Assembly: GCA_031287295.1 (NCBI GenBank)
Contig: JAITTH010000062.1
Span: 1 to 14,679 of the forward strand
Length of the DNA: 14,679 nucleotides
Reading direction: 5' to 3'
Source: Eubacteriales Family XIII. Incertae Sedis bacterium
GTDB lineage: Bacteria > Bacillota > Clostridia > Peptostreptococcales > Anaerovoracaceae
The position numbers were made by a program, and so were the translations under genes. This document shows positions 4,591 to 13,436 of this stretch, piece by piece (the first letter of the stretch is position 1; every line of letters begins with the position of its first letter). The notes beneath the pieces are model-generated. The model ran no database searches and was not told where the DNA came from. It saw only the letters and a list, made by a program, of their open reading frames with translations.

Positions 4591-7198
4591 GAGGGCGTTG
4601 TCCGGTATGAGCGGACTCGATACGGCGCTTGACTACATTCGATATGGCGATAATGTCGTATTCCAGGTTTCCACGGCGGAGGAGTACGAATTTTTTGTTA
4701 CTTCGTTTATCGAAAAATCCATTCAGGAAAAAAAGAATATCGTCTATTTCCGCTTCAACAAAGATCGCAAGCTGTTTCCCGAGAACACGCGCATTAAGAT
4801 TTTCGACATAGATGTTCGAATCGGCTTCGAAACCGTCGTGATGAAGGTTGCAGACATTATCGACGAAGAGGGAACGGAAACGCACTATATTTTCGACTCC
4901 ATGACCGACTTACAGCGAGAGTGGATTGCCGATTTCATGATGGGCAATTTTTTCGTGGTAACGGCACCGGCAATCGCGAAGACAAATTCCGTGGCCTATT
5001 ATTGTTACAAACGAGACTATCATTCTTTTGAAGCCATTGCGCGTATTCGTGAAAACGCAACCATATTGCTTGACATCATTCGTCACGAAGACAGTATGTA
5101 CGTGCATCCTATTAAAGTGAAGGATCGGTATCTTCCGACGATTTTCCTTCCGCACCGCATTGATGAAAATAATCCGGATTCAATCGAGCCCATCACAAAC
5201 GGCATTGCGCTCGCTCGTTATTTTAGTCTTGTGGCAGAAAACGGAAACGTTGACAGCACACTGAATTTGGATAGTTGGGAACGATACTTCCTCGCAAAAG
5301 CAGAAAGCTCAGATGATGAGAATGAACAGGATTTGCGCGATATGTGTCGTATGGTGTTCGGAAGTGGCGAACGTATTTTGAACATCGCCTTGAAGAATAT
5401 CAAACTCAAAGATTTGCTTGCCATTAAAGCACGCATGATCGGTGTCGGTTCCATTGGTGGGAAGGCGACGGGCATGATTCTGTCGCGAATGATCGTCGAA
5501 AGGCAGCTTCCTGAAATCGCGAAAATTTTGGAGCCACACGATTCGTATTACATCTGTTCCAATCTTTTTTACACCTTCCTGATTAAGAACAATTGTTGGG
5601 GATTGAAGGTCAAGCAGCGCAAAAAGAGTGGCTACTTCCCTGTTGCGGAAATTCTCAAAGAAAAAATCCAAGAGGGAACGTTCTCCGAAAATATACGGGA
5701 GCAATTCCGCAGGATGTTGGAATATTACGGTCAAAGTCCGATCATTGTACGCTCTTCCAGCCTTTTGGAAGACGGTTTCGGGAATGCTTTTGCCGGGAAA
5801 TATGAATCGGTTTTCTGCGTAAACAAAGGGACGCTTGAAGAGCGGCTCGAGGCTTTTGAAAATGCGGTGCGTACCGTGTATGCAAGTACGATGGATGAAT
5901 CCGTTCTCGAATATCGCCTGCAACGCGATCTTTCCGGAAAGGATGAGCAGATGGCTTTGCTCGTTCAGCGTGTTACCGGCTCGCTGTTCCGCGATTTTTA
6001 CATGCCAACCGCCGCAGGGGTTGCATTTTCTTACAATTCTTATCGCTGGAACCGGACCCTCGATCCCAATGCCGGCATGATTCGTATTGTTATGGGGCTT
6101 GGCACGCGTGCGGTCGATCGTACCAGTGGAGATTATCCGCGTATCGCATCGTTAGACAACACGAGTATGCGCGCGATGCAGAGCAAATTTGTTTCAGACT
6201 TTGCGCAGCACAAGGTGGATATTCTCGATCTTACGGTGAATTCTTTGGTTACGGTTCCACTCGAAGACGTTGTCGGAAAGATGAAGCCCTGGTTCAAAGC
6301 TGTCATGGTGGAACGCGACATTGCTCGTGAAAACGAACTTCGTCATTACGGGCTCGATAAACAGCTTTGCTACACGACCTGTGAAAATTTACTGCGAAAC
6401 GAGCAGTTTGTCGGTGCCATGCGTAACATTTTGTCCACGGTGCAGGCAGAATATCAATATCCGGTGGACATGGAGTTTGCGCTGAATATTTCCGAAGACG
6501 GCAGTCTTGTGATTAACTTATTGCAATGCAGACCGTTGCAGGTTGGTGGCAGTGGTTTGCGTGTGAAGATGCCGGATGTTCCGACAGAGAATACATTCTT
6601 CCATCTGACAGGCGGTACGATGGGGGGCGCTTATTACGAAGATGTGGATGTCGTCATCTCCATTGATGCACGGCTTTATTACGAGTATCCGTATAATCAA
6701 AAACCGGGCATTGCGCGGGTCGTCGGACTCATCAATCAGTATTACAGGGGCAGCGGAAAAGTGATCATGCTGCTGGTTCCCGGACGGATTGGGACGACTT
6801 CTCCGGAGCTTGGTGTGCCGGTTCGGTTTGCGGAGATCAGCAATATGAGCATTGCTTGTGAAGTCTCTTACGAGGGTGCGGGTTATTTGCCCGAGCTTTC
6901 CTTTGGCAGCCATTTCTTCCAGGATCTTGTCGAAGCAGATATTTTCTACGCAGCCATTTTTGAAAACAAAGAAACAACGCGCTTCTATGCGCCGAAATTC
7001 TTCGAGAATGAAACAAGCATCTTGCCGAGCATCGTCTCGGACGCTTTAGAGCCATCTGTGTACGATATTGTGCAGGTTTATGATATGGGGGGTAAGGGCT
7101 TTCGAATTGTATCGGATATCCAGTCCGGAGAAACGCTCTGCGGCTTTTTCGAAAGCGCGGAAACGAGCATCAGCTCCACGGAGGAGGCAAAAAAATGA
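4577..7198 (+). CDS. PEP/pyruvate-binding (PEP-synthase-type ATP-grasp) domain protein with a degenerate RecA/KaiC-like N-terminus
   Basis: This 873-residue protein has the nucleotide-binding ATP-grasp domain of PEP synthase and pyruvate phosphate dikinase. The conserved points are GSIGGKATGM (residues 291-300; compare GGK of PpsA), PIIVRSSSLLEDGFGNAFAG (388-407), VMGLGTRAVD (505-514), DMEFALN (631-637) and LLQCRPLQ (648-655). The phosphohistidine (TGG...H) domain and the C-terminal PEP/pyruvate TIM barrel are not visible, so it cannot run the full PEP-synthase reaction alone. Residues about 8-135 follow a RecA/KaiC outline (SGLDTALDYIRYGDNVVFQV at the first strand, HYIFDSMTDL like Walker B, FFVVTAPA), but the P-loop is absent. 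The C-terminal 200 residues match no domain I can name. Start is TTG 4577 with GGAGG 6 nt upstream. The stop overlaps plsX (ATGA). Proteins of this type are usually annotated only as PEP/pyruvate-binding; the role is unknown. Confidence 0.85.
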   Translation: MINQKRALSGMSGLDTALDYIRYGDNVVFQVSTAEEYEFFVTSFIEKSIQEKKNIVYFRFNKDRKLFPENTRIKIFDIDVRIGFETVVMKVADIIDEEGTETHYIFDSMTDLQREWIADFMMGNFFVVTAPAIAKTNSVAYYCYKRDYHSFEAIARIRENATILLDIIRHEDSMYVHPIKVKDRYLPTIFLPHRIDENNPDSIEPITNGIALARYFSLVAENGNVDSTLNLDSWERYFLAKAESSDDENEQDLRDMCRMVFGSGERILNIALKNIKLKDLLAIKARMIGVGSIGGKATGMILSRMIVERQLPEIAKILEPHDSYYICSNLFYTFLIKNNCWGLKVKQRKKSGYFPVAEILKEKIQEGTFSENIREQFRRMLEYYGQSPIIVRSSSLLEDGFGNAFAGKYESVFCVNKGTLEERLEAFENAVRTVYASTMDESVLEYRLQRDLSGKDEQMALLVQRVTGSLFRDFYMPTAAGVAFSYNSYRWNRTLDPNAGMIRIVMGLGTRAVDRTSGDYPRIASLDNTSMRAMQSKFVSDFAQHKVDILDLTVNSLVTVPLEDVVGKMKPWFKAVMVERDIARENELRHYGLDKQLCYTTCENLLRNEQFVGAMRNILSTVQAEYQYPVDMEFALNISEDGSLVINLLQCRPLQVGGSGLRVKMPDVPTENTFFHLTGGTMGGAYYEDVDVVISIDARLYYEYPYNQKPGIARVVGLINQYYRGSGKVIMLLVPGRIGTTSPELGVPVRFAEISNMSIACEVSYEGAGYLPELSFGSHFFQDLVEADIFYAAIFENKETTRFYAPKFFENETSILPSIVSDALEPSVYDIVQVYDMGGKGFRIVSDIQSGETLCGFFESAETSISSTEEAKK

Positions 7199-8232
7199 GG
7201 ATCATTTTAGATGGTATGGGCGGCGATCATGCACCGGACGAAATCGTAAAAGGTGCGGCGGAAGCATCGCTGTTAATTGAACATGAAATCTGTATTGTTG
7301 GCGATGAGCCGCGAATGCGTGCCATCTTGGAAACGGTAGAACACAATCCGGATCGAATTTCCTTCCGGCATACGACCGAGGTGATTACCGGGGAAGACAG
7401 CCCTGTGCAGTCCATTCGAAAAAAGAAAGATTCTTCTCTTGTGCGCGGTATGGAAATGGTGCGCGATGGGGAAGGCGACATTTTTGTTTCGGCAGGCAAC
7501 AGCGGTGCGCTCATGAGTGCCGGTGTCTTTATTCTGGGACGCATCAAAGGCGTCAGTCGTCCGGCAATTGGTAGCACCTATCCGATTTTGTCCAAATCTA
7601 CGGCGGCATTGCTTATCGATTCCGGTGCAAATGCAGAGTGTAAAGCGACATCTCTATTTCAGTTTGCGTTGATGGGCTCCCTCTATGCAAAGGATATTTT
7701 GAAAATCGAAAATCCTCGTATCGGGCTTGTGAACATGGGTACGGAGCCGGGGAAGGGTTCTGCGCTGCTGAAAGAAGCGTACGAATTGCTTTCGACTTCC
7801 GGATCGAAATTCGGCTTGAATTTTGTCGGCAATATCGAAGCGCGCGACATTCCGATCGGCATTAGCGATGTTATCGTTTGCGATGGGCTCGTTGGAAATA
7901 TTGTATTAAAAATGACGGAAGGTATGGCACTTTCCATCTCGCACCTCATTCGCCAGAAGTTCACAGAAGGTCTGATTGCGAAGGCAGGTGCCGCGCTGCT
8001 TTACGGAAAGCTCGGCGAACTGAAAAAAGCATTTGATTATACGGAATACGGCGGAGCACCGATCTTTGGTCTTTCGGGTGCCGTTGTGAAGATGCATGGA
8101 TCATCTGATATGAAGGCGGTGCGCAACGGCATCGCGCGTGCAATTCCGTTTATGGAAAATCGGACGGTAGATCGTATTGCTGCGTCGATTCAGGAATTGT
8201 CCGCGTTGACTATGAACAAAACAAATGAGTGA
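7195..8232 (+). CDS. plsX: Phosphate acyltransferase PlsX
   Basis: PlsX converts acyl-ACP and phosphate to acyl-phosphate, the donor that PlsY uses to acylate glycerol-3-phosphate in phospholipid synthesis. It works at the inner face of the membrane. The 345-residue product begins with the family signature ILDGMGGDHAP (Asp6-Gly-Met-Gly-Gly-Asp11-His12) and keeps the SPVQSIRKKKDSSLVRGMEM, VSAGNSGALM, LLIDSGANAECKA, GLVNMGTEPGKGSAL, VGNIEARDIP and VCDGLVGNIVLK blocks. It is close to the usual length, slightly long at the C-terminus. ATG 7195 overlaps the previous stop (ATGA) and has GGAGG at 7183-7187. The end overlaps rnc by 8 nt. Unlike in many Bacillota there is no fapR, fabD, fabG or acpP beside it. 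Confidence 0.97.
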   Translation: MRIILDGMGGDHAPDEIVKGAAEASLLIEHEICIVGDEPRMRAILETVEHNPDRISFRHTTEVITGEDSPVQSIRKKKDSSLVRGMEMVRDGEGDIFVSAGNSGALMSAGVFILGRIKGVSRPAIGSTYPILSKSTAALLIDSGANAECKATSLFQFALMGSLYAKDILKIENPRIGLVNMGTEPGKGSALLKEAYELLSTSGSKFGLNFVGNIEARDIPIGISDVIVCDGLVGNIVLKMTEGMALSISHLIRQKFTEGLIAKAGAALLYGKLGELKKAFDYTEYGGAPIFGLSGAVVKMHGSSDMKAVRNGIARAIPFMENRTVDRIAASIQELSALTMNKTNE

Positions 8233-8938
8233 TCTGAAAGAACTACAGAAAGAAATAGGGTATCATTTCAAAAATGTTTCCCTTCTTCAGAATGCGCTGA
8301 TGCATTTATCCTATGTCAATGAACAGCGATTGGATCGGGCGATGTCGAATCAGCGGCTCGAGTTTCTTGGGGATGCGGTTTTGCAACTCTGTATGGGCAG
8401 TCTGTTATTCGATCTGCGGTCGGAAGCAGACGAAGGAGAACTCTCGCATTTACGTTCGAAACTCGTTTGCACGAGCGGCCTTGAACGCGTGGCGAGAAGC
8501 ATACGGCTATCCGAGTATTTGCTGCTTGGAAAAGGTGCCGAAAAAACCAGAGAGTGGGACAACCCTACGGTGCTCGAAGATGCGATGGAGGCGGTTATCG
8601 GCGCGGTCTATCTCGATGGCGGATGGAAAAAAGCATATAAGGTCGTGGAAAAGCTCTTTCGCGTTTCCGTACTTAATCTTCTGGAAAAGAGTGAAGAAGC
8701 GCACGACTATTGGGATAAAAAAACAGCACTTCAGATCGCAATTCAAAAGCAGGGAAGTGCCAAAATCCTGTACCGGCTGATCCGAGAAGAAGGGGTGCAG
8801 CATAGGAAATTGTTTTATGTAGACGTATGTCTTGATGGGAAGCGAATCGGCTCAGGCCATGGTCATTCAAAAAAGGAGGCGGAACAGAACGCCGCTGGAG
8901 ATGCGCTGGAGATGATGAATGTATCTAAAACGAATTGA
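8225..8938 (+). CDS. rnc: Ribonuclease III
   Basis: RNase III cuts double-stranded RNA in rRNA precursors and structured mRNAs. The 237-residue protein has the two normal parts. The first is an N-terminal nuclease domain with the signature NQRLEFLGDA (residues 42-51) and LEDAMEAVIGAVYLDGG (117-133). The second is a C-terminal dsRNA-binding domain (about 161-233: DYWDKKTALQ to the KKEAEQNAAGDALEMM helix). The metal ligands Glu46, Asp50, Asp119 and Glu122 correspond to E. coli E41, D45, D114 and E117, so it should be active. The residue at the E. coli E38 position is Gln43, a substitution I recall from other Bacillota. ATG 8225 lies inside the end of plsX (8-nt overlap) without a clear ribosome site, so translation is probably coupled. 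The 3' end overlaps smc by 20 nt. Confidence 0.97.
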   Translation: MSDLKELQKEIGYHFKNVSLLQNALMHLSYVNEQRLDRAMSNQRLEFLGDAVLQLCMGSLLFDLRSEADEGELSHLRSKLVCTSGLERVARSIRLSEYLLLGKGAEKTREWDNPTVLEDAMEAVIGAVYLDGGWKKAYKVVEKLFRVSVLNLLEKSEEAHDYWDKKTALQIAIQKQGSAKILYRLIREEGVQHRKLFYVDVCLDGKRIGSGHGHSKKEAEQNAAGDALEMMNVSKTN

Positions 8939-11900
8939 AATACAAGGATTTAAAAGTTTCGCCGATGCAATCTGTTTGGACTTCAAGGAAGGATTAAGCT
9001 GTGTCGTCGGACCGAACGGAAGTGGGAAAAGCAACATCAGTGATGCCATGCGATGGGTTCTCGGGGAACAGAGCGCGCGGACTTTGCGTGGCACAAAAAT
9101 GGAGGAAATCATTTTTGCCGGTACCGAAACACGCCGACCGAAAGGCATGGCGGAGGTTACGCTGGTTTTTGATAACAGTGAAGGCATTCTCCCGATCGAT
9201 TACAGTGAAGTAGCGATTAAACGGAGGCTTTTCCGCAGCGGGGAAAGTGAATATTTCATCAACAACAGCCAGTGCCGTTTGCGCGATGTTCGCGATCTTC
9301 TTATGGATACGGGTATCGGCGTGGAAGGATATTCTTTCGTTGGACAGGGGCAGATTGACCGCATCGTCAACGCAAAACCGGAAGAGTTACGTGAGATTTT
9401 CGAGGAAGCCGCGGGCGTTATCAAGTATAAGAACCGCAAGTTGGAAGCGCAGAGGCGTTTGGATTCGGCGCAGGGAAACCTCGATCGAATGAATGACATC
9501 ATTTTCGATATTGAAGATCGTATTGACGGACTTCGTGAAGAGAGCGAGAAAGCAAAAGCGCATGCGGCGCTGACAGAGCGGCACCGCGACCTTGAGATTA
9601 ACATTACGCTGAAAAACATCGAAAGCACAGATGAAAAAAATAAAACGTTGCGGATGGATGCAGAGGAAGCCACAGCGTCAATTCAAGAGCTTTACAGCGA
9701 GAAAGAAAAAAGTGAAAAACGATTGACCGAAATGCGCGTCTCGAGTGAAGAGAAGTCGGAAGAGATCTCGCATTTGGTTCGGCAAATCGCAGAAGCAGAA
9801 AAACAAATCTCAAATCTCGAAGGAAGCGTTGCCATTCGCAATGAGAAAGAGCGCGGACTTGAACGCGACAGAAACCGCATTCGAGGAGAAATGGATGCGC
9901 TGAATGCGAAAGTTGCCATCGAAACAGAAGAAAAAAACAATGCCCTTACGGCACAAGCGTCGCAAGACGAAAAGTGCAGGACTCTTCGGCGCGATCTGGA
10001 AGAGAATCTCGACAAAGAACGAAAAATCGTCGCGCATCTTTCACAAATTTCCAATAAAATCGATGCCTCGAAGGGCGAAATCTTTGAGCTGACGCGCAGG
10101 CGCTCGATGAAAGAGCAGGAGGTTACGGGGAACGCCGAACTGATCGGAAATTTCGATTCCGCGCGGACGCGCCTCGAAGAAGAATACCGTGCTGCTGAGA
10201 AAGCGCGTGAAGGGGTTCGGCAAGAAATTGCGGCCCTTTTAGAAAAGCAGGAGCGATTGCAGAAGGCGTTAGAGGAAGCGGAGACGCAACTTGCGAAATG
10301 CCAAAACGAGCAGCGACAAACGCAGGAAAAAATCGACGAAGACAGGTTGAACGCCGATAAAATTCGAAATGCCTTGGCAGAAACTTCGGCACGCAAAAGA
10401 ACCATCGAAGAGATGGAAAGCAACTACGAGGGCTATAATGCGGGCGTAAAAGCCGTGATGAAACAGAACTTTGCCGGAATCGAAGGCGTTGTCGCCGAAC
10501 TCATCGAAGTGCCGAAGGGGTTAGAGACAGCAATCGAAACAGCACTCGGAGGAAAACTGCAAAACATCGTCACCATCGATGAAAAAAGTGCAAAAAAGGC
10601 CGTTGAGTTTTTAAAGGCAAACAAAGCGGGCAGGTTGACCTTCCTCCCGATTGATCGGATTCAACCGGATCATCATAGGCCCATTGTTGCAACAAAGGGG
10701 GAGAATGGATTTGTCGGTCTTGCCACAGAGCTGATCGGCTTTGATGCAAAATATAGCGATATCATGGAGTACCTTTTGGGCAAGGTGCTCATCGCGGAGA
10801 GCCTCGATGATGCCATTGCTTTCCCGGATGAAATGCGAAGAGGTTATCGCATTGTAACGAAAGACGGTGAGGTTATCAACCCTTCCGGTGCGCTCACCGG
10901 TGGTGCCTATGAAAATAAGAGTGCAAATCTCTTGGAACGACGTTCGGAGATTTCCTCCCTTGCAAAACAGATGGAATCACTTGGAAGCGATCTTGGGGCT
11001 GTCGAGGCGCAGATTGCCCGGGAAGGGAATCGCTTGACTGTGCTGGGCATAGAGCTTGAGGAAACGGACCGCGAGGAACGTGCGCTTACGGCGCAACTTG
11101 CAGATCTCGGTGGTGAGAAGAAGTCTTTGGAATTTCGAAGCGAGGAGCTTGAGACACGCATCGACCGCAGGTCACGTGACTTAATAAACATTCAGACAAA
11201 CAAAGAATCCGGAGAAAAGATGAACATCGCCCTGCGCGCAGAAATTGATGAAATCAATGTTGCGATTGCAGGTTTGGAAGCCTCGACAAAAGAAGCAGAG
11301 TCGGAGATCGATACCATAACCCAAGAAAAAGAGGCAATGTCGGAGGCGGTGACCGTTCTGCGCGTTCGTGTTGCAGAGGCCGAGACGGAGGCCGTGGGTG
11401 CGGAAGCCGCGGTTTCCCGCATTTCTGCACGACTCTTGGAACGACAAGAAGAGCTTGCGTCAAAGCAAGAAGAACTGATTGGCGTCGAAAAAGATGCATC
11501 CGTCATCCGCAAAGAGGAAGAATTGTTGCAGATGCTGAAAGAAACCCATGCGGAGAAGGAAACCCTTTCTACGGCGCTGATGAAGGTTCAGGATATGCGG
11601 AAGGCTGTGCTTGAGAGCATTGTGGAAACAGAAAAATCGTATAAAGAGCTATCTCAAAAACTTGACACGCTTGCTGCATCAAAAAGCGCAATGGATGTGG
11701 AGCTTGGCCGTCAGGAGATACGCTTGGCATCTTGGAAGGAAAAACTTTACGAGGAATTCGATCTTTCCTATGTGCATGCCCTCGAATACCGGAGGGCAGA
11801 TTTCGCACTATCGACGGCAGTCAAAGAAAATCGGGAAATTAAAAATCAGCTCTTTGAATTGGGCGACGTAAATCCCGGATCGATTCGCGATTATGAAGAG

Positions 11901-12494
11901 GTCAGTGAACGCTACGATTTTTTGACCGAGCAGAGGGAAGATATCTTAAAAAGTTTGACAGATTATCAGAAAATCGTCGAAGACATGGATAAAATCAGTC
12001 GCGCGCGATTCCGAGAGACCTTCGACGGTGTCGTAGCCAATTTTGACGGCGTGTTCAAGAAGTTGTTTGGTGGGGGCAAAGGCACGATTAGCCTTGAAGA
12101 GGGGAAAGACCCGTTGGAAAGCGGAATTCTCATCCAGGTACAACCACCCGGGAAAACAAATTTGCTCAGCATGCATTTGTATAGTGGCGGAGAGCGCACG
12201 ATGATTGGCATCGCGCTGCTGTTTTCCATTTTAGAGATTAAACCTGCGCCGTTTTGTATCCTCGATGAAGTGGATGCGGCACTCGATGAAACCAACATCA
12301 AACGCTTTGCCGATTATTTGCGCAATTTTGCAGATGTACAGTTTGCGCTGATTACCCATCAACGTACGACCATGGAATATGCCAATACGTTGTTTGGTGT
12401 AACGATGCAGGAGCAAGGCGTTACAAGTATTCTGTCCCTGCTGCTCGGCGACGAGGCAACAGAAAAATTTGCAGAAAGCTTGAAGGAGAACTGA
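8919..12494 (+). CDS. smc: Chromosome segregation protein SMC
   Basis: SMC is the ATPase of the bacterial condensin complex with ScpA and ScpB, which folds and separates newly replicated chromosomes. At 1191 residues it is full length. Order of parts: N-terminal head with Walker A GPNGSGKSN (residues 31-39) and the Q-loop region GQGQIDRIVNAKPEELREIF; a long Glu/Lys/Arg-rich coiled coil; a hinge at about 517-665 (IEGVVAELIEVPKGLETAIE through VINPSGALTGGAY); the returning coiled coil; and the C-terminal head. That head carries signature motif YSGGE (1088-1092) and Walker B ILDEVDAALDE (Asp1116, catalytic Glu1117). The first signature residue is Tyr, where Leu is usual. ATG 8919 lies inside rnc (20-nt overlap), with GGAG at 8908-8911. 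ftsY follows after 3 nt. scpA and scpB are not in the window. Confidence 0.98.
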   Translation: MYLKRIEIQGFKSFADAICLDFKEGLSCVVGPNGSGKSNISDAMRWVLGEQSARTLRGTKMEEIIFAGTETRRPKGMAEVTLVFDNSEGILPIDYSEVAIKRRLFRSGESEYFINNSQCRLRDVRDLLMDTGIGVEGYSFVGQGQIDRIVNAKPEELREIFEEAAGVIKYKNRKLEAQRRLDSAQGNLDRMNDIIFDIEDRIDGLREESEKAKAHAALTERHRDLEINITLKNIESTDEKNKTLRMDAEEATASIQELYSEKEKSEKRLTEMRVSSEEKSEEISHLVRQIAEAEKQISNLEGSVAIRNEKERGLERDRNRIRGEMDALNAKVAIETEEKNNALTAQASQDEKCRTLRRDLEENLDKERKIVAHLSQISNKIDASKGEIFELTRRRSMKEQEVTGNAELIGNFDSARTRLEEEYRAAEKAREGVRQEIAALLEKQERLQKALEEAETQLAKCQNEQRQTQEKIDEDRLNADKIRNALAETSARKRTIEEMESNYEGYNAGVKAVMKQNFAGIEGVVAELIEVPKGLETAIETALGGKLQNIVTIDEKSAKKAVEFLKANKAGRLTFLPIDRIQPDHHRPIVATKGENGFVGLATELIGFDAKYSDIMEYLLGKVLIAESLDDAIAFPDEMRRGYRIVTKDGEVINPSGALTGGAYENKSANLLERRSEISSLAKQMESLGSDLGAVEAQIAREGNRLTVLGIELEETDREERALTAQLADLGGEKKSLEFRSEELETRIDRRSRDLINIQTNKESGEKMNIALRAEIDEINVAIAGLEASTKEAESEIDTITQEKEAMSEAVTVLRVRVAEAETEAVGAEAAVSRISARLLERQEELASKQEELIGVEKDASVIRKEEELLQMLKETHAEKETLSTALMKVQDMRKAVLESIVETEKSYKELSQKLDTLAASKSAMDVELGRQEIRLASWKEKLYEEFDLSYVHALEYRRADFALSTAVKENREIKNQLFELGDVNPGSIRDYEEVSERYDFLTEQREDILKSLTDYQKIVEDMDKISRARFRETFDGVVANFDGVFKKLFGGGKGTISLEEGKDPLESGILIQVQPPGKTNLLSMHLYSGGERTMIGIALLFSILEIKPAPFCILDEVDAALDETNIKRFADYLRNFADVQFALITHQRTTMEYANTLFGVTMQEQGVTSILSLLLGDEATEKFAESLKEN

Positions 12495-12497
12495 TCT

Positions 12498-13436
12498 ATG
12501 GCATTTGGCACAAAAAAGAGCTTTTTCGGAAGAATGCAGGAGCGCATTTCCGATGCGATTATGCTCAGACCGCAGATTGACGAGAATACGCTGGACGATT
12601 TGGAAGAGATTCTCATCACCTCGGATATCGGTATGAATACGGCGATTGCGATCGTCGATGAACTGCGTGAAGCCGTAAGGTTGGAGCGCATCCGCGATGC
12701 ACAGGCGGTGAAAGAGCGCATTCAGCAGATTATAAAAGAGAGAATCGATAAGGGCGACCGTAATAAAATGTCGGTAAACTACCCGCTCGTAATCCTCATG
12801 ATTGGGGTAAACGGCGGTGGAAAGACGACAACGATTGCCAAAATGGCATCCATGTATAAAGCGGAAGGAAAATCGGTGCTGCTTGCGGCAGCGGATACAT
12901 TTCGTGCGGCGGCATCGGATCAATTGGCGATCTGGGCAAAGCGCGTTGGTGTGGATATCATCAAACATGGGGATGGTGCAGATCCGGCAGCAGTCCTTTT
13001 TGACGCATTGCAAGCAGCAAAGGCGCGTGGAACGGATGTCTTGATCTGCGATACGGCAGGTCGATTGCAGAACAAACGAAATCTCATGAATGAACTGGAA
13101 AAAATGAACAAGGTTTTAAGCCGAGGCTTTCCGGAAGCCACACAGGAGACATTGCTTGTGCTGGATGCAACGACAGGGAAGAATGCCGTGAGTCAGGCGC
13201 AGGAATTTGGAAGTGTCACCGATATTACGGGCATTGTTCTTACGAAACTCGATGGAACGGCAAAAGGTGGCATTGCCATTACCATTTCTGACGAATTCGA
13301 TCTTCCGATTAAATTTATCGGTGTGGGGGAACGGCTTCGTGATCTTGAGCCGTTTGATCCTCAGGTATTTGCCACGTCCATCTTTGAAGCAACCGACAGC
13401 GTGGATGAAGAGGAAGATGAAGAGGAAGTTTTATGA
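12498..13436 (+). CDS. ftsY: Signal recognition particle receptor FtsY
   Basis: FtsY is the SRP receptor GTPase. It pairs with Ffh to deliver ribosomes making membrane proteins to the translocon. The 312-residue protein consists of the N-domain helices (1 to about 85) and the G-domain: G1 GVNGGGKTTT (103-112), AADTFRAAASDQL, DTAGRLQNKRNLMNEL (from Asp185), TKLDG (249-253) and GVGERLRDLEPFDPQ. It lacks the long acidic N-terminal A-domain of E. coli FtsY, as is common in Gram-positives. It ends with an acidic tail, DSVDEEEDEEEVL (300-312), beyond the usual end of the family. ATG 12498 follows the smc stop by 3 nt and has AAGGAG ending at 12488. Its stop overlaps der (ATGA). Confidence 0.97.
   Translation: MAFGTKKSFFGRMQERISDAIMLRPQIDENTLDDLEEILITSDIGMNTAIAIVDELREAVRLERIRDAQAVKERIQQIIKERIDKGDRNKMSVNYPLVILMIGVNGGGKTTTIAKMASMYKAEGKSVLLAAADTFRAAASDQLAIWAKRVGVDIIKHGDGADPAAVLFDALQAAKARGTDVLICDTAGRLQNKRNLMNELEKMNKVLSRGFPEATQETLLVLDATTGKNAVSQAQEFGSVTDITGIVLTKLDGTAKGGIAITISDEFDLPIKFIGVGERLRDLEPFDPQVFATSIFEATDSVDEEEDEEEVL
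13422..13428 (+). promoter_or_regulatory. der ribosome binding site embedded in the acidic tail codons of ftsY
   Basis: GAGGAAG lies within the run of GAT/GAA/GAG codons that encode the acidic end of FtsY. Its GAGG core is 7 nt before ATG 13433, so the same bases encode Glu residues and recruit ribosomes for der. Confidence 0.6.

Noticed and set aside
5309..5923. 204-residue minus-strand frame inside the ATP-grasp protein gene
   Set aside because: It lies wholly opposite a strongly supported coding region and shows no domain or ribosome site.
8871..8880. GGAGG at 8875-8879 as an alternative smc start signal
   Set aside because: No start codon in the smc frame lies at a suitable distance, and the SMC family begins at MYLKRIEIQGFKSF, which matches ATG 8919.
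9692..10423. 243-residue Ser/Arg/Phe-rich minus-strand frame inside smc
   Set aside because: It is antisense to the SMC coiled coil. Its composition is what the complement of Glu/Lys-rich codons gives, and it has no ribosome site or recognisable motif.
12231..13013. 260-residue minus-strand frame across the smc-ftsY junction
   Set aside because: It is antisense to two clear housekeeping genes, Cys/His/Arg-rich from antisense reading, with no family resemblance.
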